Made by a program: the position numbers and the translations under genes. This document shows positions 1 to 7,783 of a stretch of 52,942 bases of DNA, in pieces (the stretch's first letter is position 1; every line of letters starts with the position of its first letter). This DNA comes from Bacteroidales bacterium (GTDB lineage: Bacteria; Bacteroidota; Bacteroidia; Bacteroidales; BM520): positions 1 to 52,942 of the forward strand of contig JAISNV010000012.1 of NCBI GenBank assembly GCA_031276035.1, written 5' to 3'. The notes below the pieces were generated by a model. It ran no database searches. It was not told the origin of the DNA and saw only the letters and a list, made by a program, of their open reading frames with translations.

Positions 1-1473
1 CTCTGAACGGAAATCTATAGGTACATCTACACAATATTTTTGATTGCTCGCTATCTCGTTGCTCAAAATGTCATCTATGTACATAAACTGTGTTAACATA
101 CTGCCTCCAATTGAACACAAGAAAGAATATTCGCCAACAGGGACAAAAGCAGCAATAACTCCGCTTTGACTGGTAATATTATATACCTGATTCTCAACCG
201 GAATACTATAAGGACAATATGAATAACCAGGAATATCACTTGGAGAGAAATAAACACTTGAACCATTAACATTTACACTATTCGAATGAACGGTCAAAGT
301 TATCATATCAGTATAAGGCATATAATATCCCGGCGGTGTTACAGTAGCAAAAATAAAGTCATCACAAGCTTGTTCCCTACAAGCAACCATAGTCATTGAA
401 GGATATTCGCTTTTAACAGATGTTGTGTAGTAAAAAGTACAAGGTTTATCCGAATTAAAACCTATTGAACTATTTGAATAATACATTCCGTATGAGTCAC
501 CTTTATTTAAAGTTACAAGAGGAGTATCATCCAAATATGTTATGTGAGTATCATCATATAAACCTGTAATTGTTATAAAAACACCATCGCCACCTGTTAA
601 ACCCATCATAACGGCAGCGAGCTGTTTACCATAATATTTAACCGGTATGGCTTGATCATAAATATGCGAAGCTCTATTTAAATATTGCGAATATACATTT
701 TCGACAGTCTCAGCTGCTAAAGAATTTCCTTGAAATAATGCAATTTGTCCGCCTTGAACCACCTCAACCCAGGAGCCGGTTAAACCGAATTTATATTCCT
801 GATTATAGCTGCCGGCCGGATGCTCCGCACCAACCATATATACCTGTCCCCGGTTTAGGGTTATCTCAAAAGGAATATCTTTTGGTTTGCCGTTATTAGT
901 TGCTAACTTTGGCGTAATACGGACGCGGGTATTATTGGTCGTAGCAAGGATTGCAAATTGTGCAGCAAAAACTTCTCCGCAACTATTCAAATAATACCTC
1001 GTACCATTTGTAGTAACCGAATACTCTTTCCCTAAACATCTTGTAGGTAATAATAAAGTCGGTTCAAATGAATTTATTGCCGAGTTAGAAGCAAATATAC
1101 AGACATCCTCAGTAGTAGTTATCAGTAAACCTGTATTAACAATATTTCCATAAATATCAGTATATGCTTCGTTATATGGGATTGTCAACTCTAATCTTTG
1201 CCATGCAGTAACAGTAAAGTTTTGACTATACCCTGTATTAGGATTAGATACCGTTCCAGAGCAGTTATATCTTGAAGCAATGGTAAGTTTTAAAAATTCG
1301 TATGACGGGGCATGTCCTCCGCCATTGGGCCTACAACCATAATTACCATTTTTCATAAAGGTAACCCAAAACTCTTTACCTTCAGTTGAAGGTGATCCGT
1401 CTTGAGAATAAAGGCTAATTTGAAATAAAAAAAATGATAAAACAAATGATATTATTTTGATAAAATCTCTCAT
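1..1473 (-). CDS. Secreted IgGFc-binding-like protein, 3' end beyond window
   Basis: The frame is open from the ATG at 1473 to the window edge (491 codons, no stop), so the C-terminus is missing. The N-terminus MRDFIKIISFVLSFFLFQIS is a signal peptide, with probable cleavage just before QDGSPSTEGKEFWVTFMKN. That 'GKEFWVTFM' opening, followed by repeated beta-rich segments with paired Cys, resembles the IgGFc-binding N-terminal domain found in very large Bacteroidetes surface proteins, many of which end in a gliding-motility or T9SS sorting domain. The substrate is unknown. A well-spaced promoter lies about 100 bp upstream and the gene appears to be transcribed alone. The signal peptide and open frame are seen directly; the family call comes from recalled motif similarity. 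Confidence 0.72.
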   Translation of the reverse strand, partial: MRDFIKIISFVLSFFLFQISLYSQDGSPSTEGKEFWVTFMKNGNYGCRPNGGGHAPSYEFLKLTIASRYNCSGTVSNPNTGYSQNFTVTAWQRLELTIPYNEAYTDIYGNIVNTGLLITTTEDVCIFASNSAINSFEPTLLLPTRCLGKEYSVTTNGTRYYLNSCGEVFAAQFAILATTNNTRVRITPKLATNNGKPKDIPFEITLNRGQVYMVGAEHPAGSYNQEYKFGLTGSWVEVVQGGQIALFQGNSLAAETVENVYSQYLNRASHIYDQAIPVKYYGKQLAAVMMGLTGGDGVFITITGLYDDTHITYLDDTPLVTLNKGDSYGMYYSNSSIGFNSDKPCTFYYTTSVKSEYPSMTMVACREQACDDFIFATVTPPGYYMPYTDMITLTVHSNSVNVNGSSVYFSPSDIPGYSYCPYSIPVENQVYNITSQSGVIAAFVPVGEYSFLCSIGGSMLTQFMYIDDILSNEIASNQKYCVDVPIDFRSE

Positions 1474-1568
1474 AAAATAAAAAAAAACAACTAACGTTAA
1501 CGTAAAAATTTAATATGCAGAGATATAACATAAAGCGAAAATATATCTATGCATTTTTATTATATTCG

Positions 1569-1599
1569 CAAATGTAATAAAAATTATTAAAAAATCAAA
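1569..1599 (-). promoter_or_regulatory. Bacteroidetes-type promoter for the 1473 gene
   Basis: On the minus strand TTTG (1599-1596) is followed after exactly 19 nt by TACATTTG (1576-1569). This matches the Bacteroidetes -33/-7 consensus TTTG-N19-TAnnTTTG. It predicts a start near 1563 and a 5' leader of about 90 nt before the ATG at 1473. Confidence 0.7.
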
Positions 1600-1636
1600 T
1601 TAATATTAATGAGAATTAATTTCTTTATGAGGTCTT

Positions 1637-3016
1637 TTATTTTTTCCTAACTACCAACTGTCCATTAATGTAGTCAACAACTTTTACACTTTCTCCTTTA
1701 TTAATCCAATCACCTTCCGTTACGGCATCATACACGTCATCATTCAGAATTATTTTCCCAGAAGGTCTTAAAATTGAGAATGCTTCAGCGGTCATATTTA
1801 TCATTTGTGTATATTTCCGATTAGCGGTACTGTATCCTTGATCCGTATTTTGGACATCATTTAAAGCAATCTTAATATGCCTGTTATTTGTAGTAAGTAA
1901 TTTCTTTGCGAGATAAACGCATATAACAAAAGCAAGGGTTATTGCAATTATTACGGTTAAGATAGCTGTAGCTAACATTCCCAGATGTTCGTAGTTAACC
2001 CTAAGTCCGTTATTTGGAATCATAGCATATGTTAATCCGAAAAGCATAAGCGCAATACCGGAAATTCCGGCAACTCCGAAACCCGGAATGACAAATATTT
2101 CAAGAGCGAGTAAAATAAATCCTAATACAAAAACTACTATTTCCCAATTTGCCACCAATCCGGCTGCATAAAGCGGAAAGAAATACAAGACAACTCCGAG
2201 TATTGCAATAACTAAAGGCAATCCTATTCCCGGAGTTTGTAATTCAAAATAAATTCCACCGATAATCATCATAATTAAAAGTCCGCTTATTAGCGGCTTA
2301 ATTAAAAATCCAATAATTTTATCAAGTACAGTAAGTTTTTGGGTAATAACAACAGGATCATTTAATTTTGCTTTCCCAACAACTTCCGAGATATTTTCGG
2401 CTTTTCCTTCACAATATCCATTTATTATGGCTTCCTCAGTTGTGAAAGTAAGCACTTTTCCTTTAGAAGAAATTCCTTCGATTTCAACCTCCGGATCAAC
2501 CATTGCTTCTGCAATTTTTGGATTTCTATTATTTGTTTCCGCTGTAGCACGCAACATGGACCTCATAAATGACTGGTATTTATCCGGCATTTGTTCGCTT
2601 TCCTGATTTACAACTGTAGCCGCACCTATATTTGAACCGGGACGCATGTAAATACTATCGCAGGCTATTGATATCAAAGCTCCTGCAGATGCAGCATTGT
2701 TGTCGATAAACGCATAAACCGGAATATCCGAATTAAGTATCTTAGTTCTGATAGAATCGGCATCTACAAGAGTTCCTCCGTACGTATTCAAATGAATAAT
2801 TATCAATCGTGCATTATTTTTATGCGCTTCATCAAAACCTAATTTTACCTTTCGCCATGTGTGAGGAGCTATTTCATCCATCAGTTCAATTACATAAACT
2901 GTATCATGAATGTTATTATCTTCTAAATTTCCCTCTGTTTTGGCTTGAAGTGCACAAGCGGTCATAATGCAACCCAAAAATAAAATTGTCAAAATATAAA
3001 ATACACGTTTATTCAT
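1637..3016 (-). CDS. NfeD-family membrane-bound ClpP-class serine protease
   Basis: This 459-aa protein has the long NfeD architecture. It starts with a signal or lipoprotein-like N-terminus (Cys in 'IMTAC'), followed by a ClpP-class protease domain whose 'NNAASAGALIS' segment holds the likely nucleophile Ser. Several hydrophobic helices follow at about residues 245-375, and the C-terminal OB-fold-like NfeD domain ends 'VKVVDYINGQLVVRKK'. The family cleaves hydrophobic C-terminal segments of membrane partners such as stomatins, but no stomatin/SPFH gene is adjacent here. I chose the ATG at 3016. The frame can be extended to a TTG at 3049, but the -7 box at 3036-3029 lies inside that extension. 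The 5' leader would be only about 6-8 nt. Confidence 0.88.
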   Translation of the reverse strand: MNKRVFYILTILFLGCIMTACALQAKTEGNLEDNNIHDTVYVIELMDEIAPHTWRKVKLGFDEAHKNNARLIIIHLNTYGGTLVDADSIRTKILNSDIPVYAFIDNNAASAGALISIACDSIYMRPGSNIGAATVVNQESEQMPDKYQSFMRSMLRATAETNNRNPKIAEAMVDPEVEIEGISSKGKVLTFTTEEAIINGYCEGKAENISEVVGKAKLNDPVVITQKLTVLDKIIGFLIKPLISGLLIMMIIGGIYFELQTPGIGLPLVIAILGVVLYFFPLYAAGLVANWEIVVFVLGFILLALEIFVIPGFGVAGISGIALMLFGLTYAMIPNNGLRVNYEHLGMLATAILTVIIAITLAFVICVYLAKKLLTTNNRHIKIALNDVQNTDQGYSTANRKYTQMINMTAEAFSILRPSGKIILNDDVYDAVTEGDWINKGESVKVVDYINGQLVVRKK

Positions 3017-3028
3017 AAATGTTTTTTG

Positions 3029-3036
3029 CAAAGTTA
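3029..3036 (-). promoter_or_regulatory. -7 box for the NfeD-family gene
   Basis: The minus strand reads TAACTTTG here, matching TAnnTTTG, about 13 nt before the ATG at 3016. This forces the shorter start and predicts a very short leader. Confidence 0.55.
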
Positions 3037-3078
3037 TATTTTTTCTCAAAAAAACCGCTGATTTTCAAATAAAATATC

Positions 3079-3086
3079 TATCTTTG
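3079..3086 (+). promoter_or_regulatory. -7 box for rpsA
   Basis: TATCTTTG matches the TAnnTTTG consensus. It predicts a start near 3093 and a leader of about 107 nt before the ATG at 3200. It is divergent from the box at 3029-3036, with 42 bp between them. Confidence 0.65.
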
Positions 3087-3199
3087 CAATCCGATTTGAA
3101 TTAGTGAAAATTATTGGCATTTTTGTTAATCAAGTCACTGTTAATAAACAAATTATTATGTCTAACCTGATTGTGCCAATCAATCAAATAAAAATTTTT

Positions 3200-5134
3200 A
3201 TGTCAGAAGAAATTAAAGACACTGCTGTTGAAAACCAAGAAGCAGAAATTACGAATGAAGAAACTAAGGTAGTGAACGAAACTCCGGAAGTTATTACAGA
3301 AACAGAAAAGGAAAAAGAAGAAATTGCAGAAGAACCTGCTATTGAAGAAAAGCCTATTGTTAAAGAAGTTGTTAAACAACGTGTTGATTGGAACACTTTA
3401 GGTAAAGATAAAGAAATTTATTCCTCTAAAGAACGCGAAGACCTTGAAAATCTTTATTCGAACACTTTAAATCAAATCACAGATCATGAAGTAATTAACG
3501 GCACCATTGTAGGACTTACTCCTCGCGAGGTTTTTATTAATATCGGTTTTAAATCAGACGGTATTATCCCCGCATCAGAGTTTAAATACAGACCAAATCT
3601 TAAAGTCGGTGATATTGTAGAAGTTTATGTTGAAAGTCAAGAAGACTCTACAGGTCAATTACAATTATCACACAAAAAAGCTAAACTACTCAAATCTTGG
3701 GATAGAGTTAATCAAGCTTTTGAAAATGATGAAATTATTACAGGACATATTATTAGCCGTACCAAAGGCGGTTTAATTGTTGAAGTATTCGGTATTGAAG
3801 CTTTCTTACCCGGTTCTCAAATTGATGTTAAACCAATTAGGGATTATGATATGTTTGTTGACAAAACAATGGAATTCAAGGTTGTAAAAATTAACCATGA
3901 ATTTAAAAACGTTGTTGTTTCTCATAAAGCTCTTATTGAAGACGAACTTGAAGCTCAAAAAGTTGAAATTATTGCTCGCCTTGAAAAAGGTCAAGTTCTT
4001 GAAGGTACTGTTAAAAATATCACAACTTACGGCGTATTCATAGATTTAGGTGGAGTTGACGGATTAATACATATAACCGATTTAAGTTGGGGAAGAATTA
4101 ATCATCCTGAAGAAATAGTAAAACTTGACGAGAAGATACAAGTTGTTATTCTTGATTTCGATGACAATAAAAAACGTATTGCATTAGGTTTAAAACAATT
4201 ATCTCCACATCCATGGGAATCTTTAGATGCTGATCTTAAAGTTGGCGATAGAGTTAAAGGAAAAGTTGTAGTTTTGGCTGATTACGGTGCTTTTATCGAA
4301 ATTGCTCCGGGCGTTGAAGGTTTAATTCACGTTTCTGAGATGAGCTGGTCACAACATTTACGTACAGCTCAAGATTTCTTGAAAGTAGGTGACGATGTTG
4401 AAGCAGTTATTTTAACTTTAGATAAAGATGCTCGCAAAATGTCTCTCGGTATTAAACAATTAATTCCGGATCCATGGGCAAGCATCACAGAAAAATATCC
4501 TATAGGTTCAAGACATACCGCTGTTGTTAGAAACTTCACTACTTTCGGTATCTTTGTTGAACTTGAAGAAGGTGTTGACGGTTTAATTCACATTTCCGAT
4601 TTATCTTGGAACAAGAAAATCAAACATCCGGCAGAATTCACTAAAGTTGGTGAACCTCTTGAAGTTGTTGTTCTTGATATTGATACTGAAAATCGCAGAT
4701 TCAGCTTAGGCCACAAACAAATTGAAGATAATCCTTGGGAAGCTTACGCTGAAATATTTACAGAAGGTTCTATTCATCCGGGAACTGTTGTTGCTGCAAC
4801 AGATAAAGGTTTAACTGTAAATCTTCCTGATGATGTTGAAGGTTTCTGTCCAAGCAGACACGCAATAAAAGAAGACGGAAGCAATATTAAGGTTGGCGAA
4901 ACATTGGATTTCAAAGTTATTGAATTTAATAAAGCTAATAAACGTATTGTTGTTTCTCATTCTAAAGTGTTCCAAGATATAGCTGCCGCCGAAAAAGCTA
5001 AAGAATACGAAAGCAAATCGGGTAAAAAATCCGCTATTCAAGAGTTGAATGAAAGCAATGAAGTTACTACTCTTGGCGATTTGGCAGAACTTGCTAATTT
5101 AAAAAGCAAAATGGAAGAAGACGCTGAAAAGTAG
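3200..5134 (+). CDS. rpsA: 30S ribosomal protein S1
   Basis: This 644-aa protein binds mRNA on the small ribosomal subunit and helps initiation on weak or SD-less leaders, which fits the SD-poor genes around it. An acidic, Glu-rich N-terminal stretch (about 70 aa) precedes six S1/OB repeats. The repeats are recognisable from recurring 'G.V..I...G.FV.L...GLIH.S..SW' patterns such as 'GVDGLIHITDLSWGRI' and 'GVEGLIHVSEMSW'. I chose the ATG at 3200 (MSEEIKD). Upstream in-frame starts (GTG 3104, ATG 3158) would add 14-32 residues of non-conserved sequence. The stop lies 3 nt before rnz, so the two are probably co-transcribed. The roughly 107-nt leader could carry S1 autoregulation, but that is inference. 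Confidence 0.95.
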   Translation: MSEEIKDTAVENQEAEITNEETKVVNETPEVITETEKEKEEIAEEPAIEEKPIVKEVVKQRVDWNTLGKDKEIYSSKEREDLENLYSNTLNQITDHEVINGTIVGLTPREVFINIGFKSDGIIPASEFKYRPNLKVGDIVEVYVESQEDSTGQLQLSHKKAKLLKSWDRVNQAFENDEIITGHIISRTKGGLIVEVFGIEAFLPGSQIDVKPIRDYDMFVDKTMEFKVVKINHEFKNVVVSHKALIEDELEAQKVEIIARLEKGQVLEGTVKNITTYGVFIDLGGVDGLIHITDLSWGRINHPEEIVKLDEKIQVVILDFDDNKKRIALGLKQLSPHPWESLDADLKVGDRVKGKVVVLADYGAFIEIAPGVEGLIHVSEMSWSQHLRTAQDFLKVGDDVEAVILTLDKDARKMSLGIKQLIPDPWASITEKYPIGSRHTAVVRNFTTFGIFVELEEGVDGLIHISDLSWNKKIKHPAEFTKVGEPLEVVVLDIDTENRRFSLGHKQIEDNPWEAYAEIFTEGSIHPGTVVAATDKGLTVNLPDDVEGFCPSRHAIKEDGSNIKVGETLDFKVIEFNKANKRIVVSHSKVFQDIAAAEKAKEYESKSGKKSAIQELNESNEVTTLGDLAELANLKSKMEEDAEK

Positions 5135-5137
5135 TCT

Positions 5138-6052
5138 ATGCCAATAAAAATAACCATACTCGGATCTAATTCCGCAGTACCATCAACACACCGTTGGACA
5201 TCGGCTCAGTATATGACTGTCGGAGGCAACGGTGTGTTGCTTGATTGCGGCGAAGGAACACAAATTCGCCTCAAAATGTTCGGAATAAAATTAAATTCCA
5301 TAAATCAAATCTATATAACACATCTTCACGGCGATCATTTTTTCGGATTAATAGGGTTAATCTCTACTTTCCATTTGATAGGTCGCAATAAACCATTAAC
5401 TATCTTCGGCCCAAAAGAACTTGAAGAAGTCATTCGATTTCAATTAGATGTTTCTAATTCTTTTTTAAGTTATGAAGTTACATTTGTTCCAACAAATCCG
5501 GCCGAACAGGAGATAATCTTCGAAGATAAACACTATTCCGTAACAAGTTTTCCGCTTAAACACAGTGTAAGCACAACAGGTTTTCTGTTTAAAGAAAAAG
5601 AGAAACCGGCAAATGTGAAGAAAGATTTTATCATTCAGCATGATTTAAGTATTGAACAAATAACCGATATTAAAAACGGGAATGATTTTATTGATAAAGA
5701 CGGTAATGTTCACAAACATGCAAGTATAACTTACAATAAACTGCTATCAAATTCTTACGCTTATTGTACAGATACAATGTATATGCCGGAAATAATTCCT
5801 ATTATAGATAATTGCGATGCGGTTTATCATGAAGCAACTTTCTTGTCGGATTTACAGCATCTTGCTGTTGAAAAATATCATGCAACGGCAAGAGAAGCAG
5901 CATTGATAGCGAAGAATGCTCACGCGAAAAAATTAATTATCGGACATTTTTCAAAAAGATATAAAACTACTGACGCACTCATTGCCGAAGCAACAGAAAT
6001 CTTTCCCAATACGATAGCTGCCGAAGATGGAATGGTGATATCAATCAGCTAA
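5138..6052 (+). CDS. rnz: Ribonuclease Z (tRNA 3' endonuclease)
   Basis: This is a 304-aa metallo-beta-lactamase-fold enzyme that trims the 3' trailer of tRNA precursors. The zinc-binding motif HLHGDH is at residues 62-67, and the early 'GSNSAVPSTHRWTSAQ' segment and late 'GHFSKRY' are typical of the RNase Z/ElaC group. The length is normal for the short form (about 300-310 aa). The gene starts 3 nt after the rpsA stop, so it should be translationally linked to rpsA. There is no strong terminator behind it, only a weak stem at 6043-6070 without a T-run. Confidence 0.94.
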   Translation: MPIKITILGSNSAVPSTHRWTSAQYMTVGGNGVLLDCGEGTQIRLKMFGIKLNSINQIYITHLHGDHFFGLIGLISTFHLIGRNKPLTIFGPKELEEVIRFQLDVSNSFLSYEVTFVPTNPAEQEIIFEDKHYSVTSFPLKHSVSTTGFLFKEKEKPANVKKDFIIQHDLSIEQITDIKNGNDFIDKDGNVHKHASITYNKLLSNSYAYCTDTMYMPEIIPIIDNCDAVYHEATFLSDLQHLAVEKYHATAREAALIAKNAHAKKLIIGHFSKRYKTTDALIAEATEIFPNTIAAEDGMVISIS

Positions 6053-6151
6053 TTTTACAGTATGCTGATTATCGCATAAAAATGATAAAATAATACCTAA
6101 TTTTTGAATAAAGTTGAAAGATGTTTATAATCTTTGCATTATTGAAGTTAT

Positions 6152-6159
6152 TATCTTTG
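6152..6159 (+). promoter_or_regulatory. -7 box for lplA
   Basis: TATCTTTG fits TAnnTTTG about 50 nt before the lplA ATG. A second, imperfect box with an extra spacer base (TAATCTTTG) lies about 24 bp upstream, so initiation could be double. Confidence 0.5.
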
Positions 6160-6208
6160 AAATTCTCTTCATTTTCTATATTGAACTAAAATTTAAAAAT
6201 TCATAATC

Positions 6209-7189
6209 ATGTTAATAATCAATTCTCCATCTAATTTCCCACCGTTTAACATTGCTACAGAAGAATATTTGATTAAGAATTTCAGTGATGATATTTTTCT
6301 ATTATATATTAATGAACCAACTATTATTGTAGGTATAAACCAGAATACTCTCGCAGAAATTAACCTTGAATATATTAAGGCAACCAATATCAATGTGGTA
6401 CGACGATTATCCGGCGGCGGTGCGGTTTTTCATGATCTCGGCAATTTGAATTTTTCATTTATCACAAATATTTCAGGGAATAAAAAAATTGACTTCAGAA
6501 AATATACTCAACCGATAATTAATGCTATGCAAAATATCGGAATTAATGCGGAATTTGAAGGTCGAAACGATTTAACTATCGACAAAAAGAAATTCAGCGG
6601 AAATGCTTCTCATATTTACAAAAACCGGATTTGTCATCATGGAACTTTGTTGTTTGATACCGATTTAACCCGTCTTTCCAAGTCATTAAATCCAAAAGAA
6701 GACAAATTTGAAGGAAAGGCAGTAAAGTCGGTAAAAAGTCGTGTTACCAATATCAAAGATTATTTAAAAGAAAATTATACTATTGAAGAATTTACAAGCT
6801 ACATTATCAATCAGGTAATTAAAGATATTAATGATGCGGAAGCATATAAATTTTCCGAAAAGGACACTCAAAGCATCAATTTGCTTGTTGAAAATAAATA
6901 TAACACTTGGGAGTGGAATTTCGGAAAATCTCCCAAATACAATTTCAACAAATCTATAAAAACTTCTGCCGGAAGAATTGAATTATATATTTATGTTGAA
7001 AAAGGGCTGATAAAAGAAATTAGTATCTACGGTGATTTCTTCGGAACAAAGCCCGTTAAAGAATTTACGGATTTACTGATCGGAAAGGAACATAAAGAGG
7101 ATGATATAATCTCAATTTTAGAAATTACAGATGTTAATGATTATTTTTCGGGATTTGAAAAAGAAGATTTGAAATCCTTGTTCTTCTGA
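6209..7189 (+). CDS. lplA: Lipoate-protein ligase A
   Basis: This 326-aa enzyme would attach lipoate to E2 and glycine-cleavage H proteins using ATP. The catalytic domain shows 'VVRRLSGGGAVFHDLGNLNF' (the RR.SGGGAV.HD.GN signature) and 'KFSGNASH' with the lysine environment expected for lipoyl-AMP binding. The region after residue 245 fits the small C-terminal accessory domain of bacterial LplA. The length is normal. It stands alone between rnz and a hairpin-rich spacer. LipB-type transferases share the fold but lack the accessory domain, so LplA is favoured. Confidence 0.93.
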   Translation: MLIINSPSNFPPFNIATEEYLIKNFSDDIFLLYINEPTIIVGINQNTLAEINLEYIKATNINVVRRLSGGGAVFHDLGNLNFSFITNISGNKKIDFRKYTQPIINAMQNIGINAEFEGRNDLTIDKKKFSGNASHIYKNRICHHGTLLFDTDLTRLSKSLNPKEDKFEGKAVKSVKSRVTNIKDYLKENYTIEEFTSYIINQVIKDINDAEAYKFSEKDTQSINLLVENKYNTWEWNFGKSPKYNFNKSIKTSAGRIELYIYVEKGLIKEISIYGDFFGTKPVKEFTDLLIGKEHKEDDIISILEITDVNDYFSGFEKEDLKSLFF

Positions 7190-7197
7190 TTGTTGAA

Positions 7198-7306
7198 TAG
7201 ACAGGATGATAAAATTTTAAGGATTAACTTTTTAAAATAACGATTAATAAATTAAATTGATTATTAATATAATTCGTTAATTCTTCATATTTCATCATTC
7301 TGTCTA
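7198..7306. repeat. Long imperfect inverted repeat, MITE-like
   Basis: The outer arms TAGACAGGATGAT (7198-7210) and ATCATTCTGTCTA (7294-7306) pair at 12 of 13 positions. Further in, AAGGATTAAC pairs with GTTAATTCTT, and ATTAATAA with TTATTAAT, so almost the whole 109 bp folds into one hairpin. It fills the space between convergent lplA and mscL. It has no coding capacity. It may be a miniature inverted-repeat element or a bidirectional terminator. Confidence 0.6.
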
Positions 7307-7313
7307 TAGAATT

Positions 7314-7691
7314 CTATTCACTTTTCTTTTCTTCCGCAGGTGCTGTTGCCCCTTCTCCGTTTTTCTTGCGTATATGCGTCATTTTATTAAACACCTTGAT
7401 AACAAGAAATATTGAAAAAGCAATAATAAGAAAATCAATGGTAACTTGTATGAAATTACCATAATTAAGTGTTACAGCAGGATTTGTTTCTGTAGCTTTC
7501 TTAAGAACAATACTCAAATCGGAGAAATGTACACCGCCAATTAATACCCCCAGACACGGCATAATAATATCATTTACCAAAGAAGTAACTATTTTGCCGA
7601 AAGCCGCTCCAATAACCACACCGACAGCCATGTCAACAACGTTCCCTTTAAGAGCAAATTCTTTAAACTCTTGTAATGTTTTACTTTTCAT
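7314..7691 (-). CDS. mscL: Large-conductance mechanosensitive channel
   Basis: This 125-aa inner-membrane channel acts as an emergency valve that opens under hypo-osmotic membrane tension. The N-terminal helix '[20 protein letters not shown]' followed by '[10 protein letters not shown]' is the classic MscL TM1 pore signature. A periplasmic loop follows, then TM2 at about residues 75-100, and a charged C-terminal tail ending '[10 protein letters not shown]'. I chose the ATG at 7691; the frame extends to a TTG at 7712 that adds only MFIKYKK and has no family support. The terminator at 7728-7765 lies upstream, so it forms its own transcription unit. Confidence 0.95.
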   Translation of the reverse strand: MKSKTLQEFKEFALKGNVVDMAVGVVIGAAFGKIVTSLVNDIIMPCLGVLIGGVHFSDLSIVLKKATETNPAVTLNYGNFIQVTIDFLIIAFSIFLVIKVFNKMTHIRKKNGEGATAPAEEKKSE

Positions 7692-7727
7692 TTTTTTATA
7701 TTTAATAAACAATTTCGAAAATAATTA

Positions 7728-7765
7728 AAAAAAGCTGTCTTCATAAAAATAAAGACAGCTTTTTT
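7728..7765. terminator. Bidirectional intrinsic terminator
   Basis: AGCTGTCTT (7733-7741) pairs with AAGACAGCT (7752-7760) around a 10-nt loop, with an A-run before and a T-run after. It can therefore stop transcription on either strand. It sits just past the stop of the minus-strand T9SS gene, which it most probably terminates. Confidence 0.8.
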
Positions 7766-7783
7766 ATTATTTAAACATAATTC

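Noticed and set aside
3104..3199. Upstream extension of rpsA from GTG 3104 or ATG 3158
   Set aside because: The extra residues do not resemble S1 N-termini, and the MSEE start at 3200 has the expected acidic beginning. The region is better read as leader.
6043..6070. AATCAGC/GCTGATT stem as an rnz terminator
   Set aside because: Only 7 bp with a 14-nt loop, overlapping the rnz stop and lacking a T-run; too weak to annotate.
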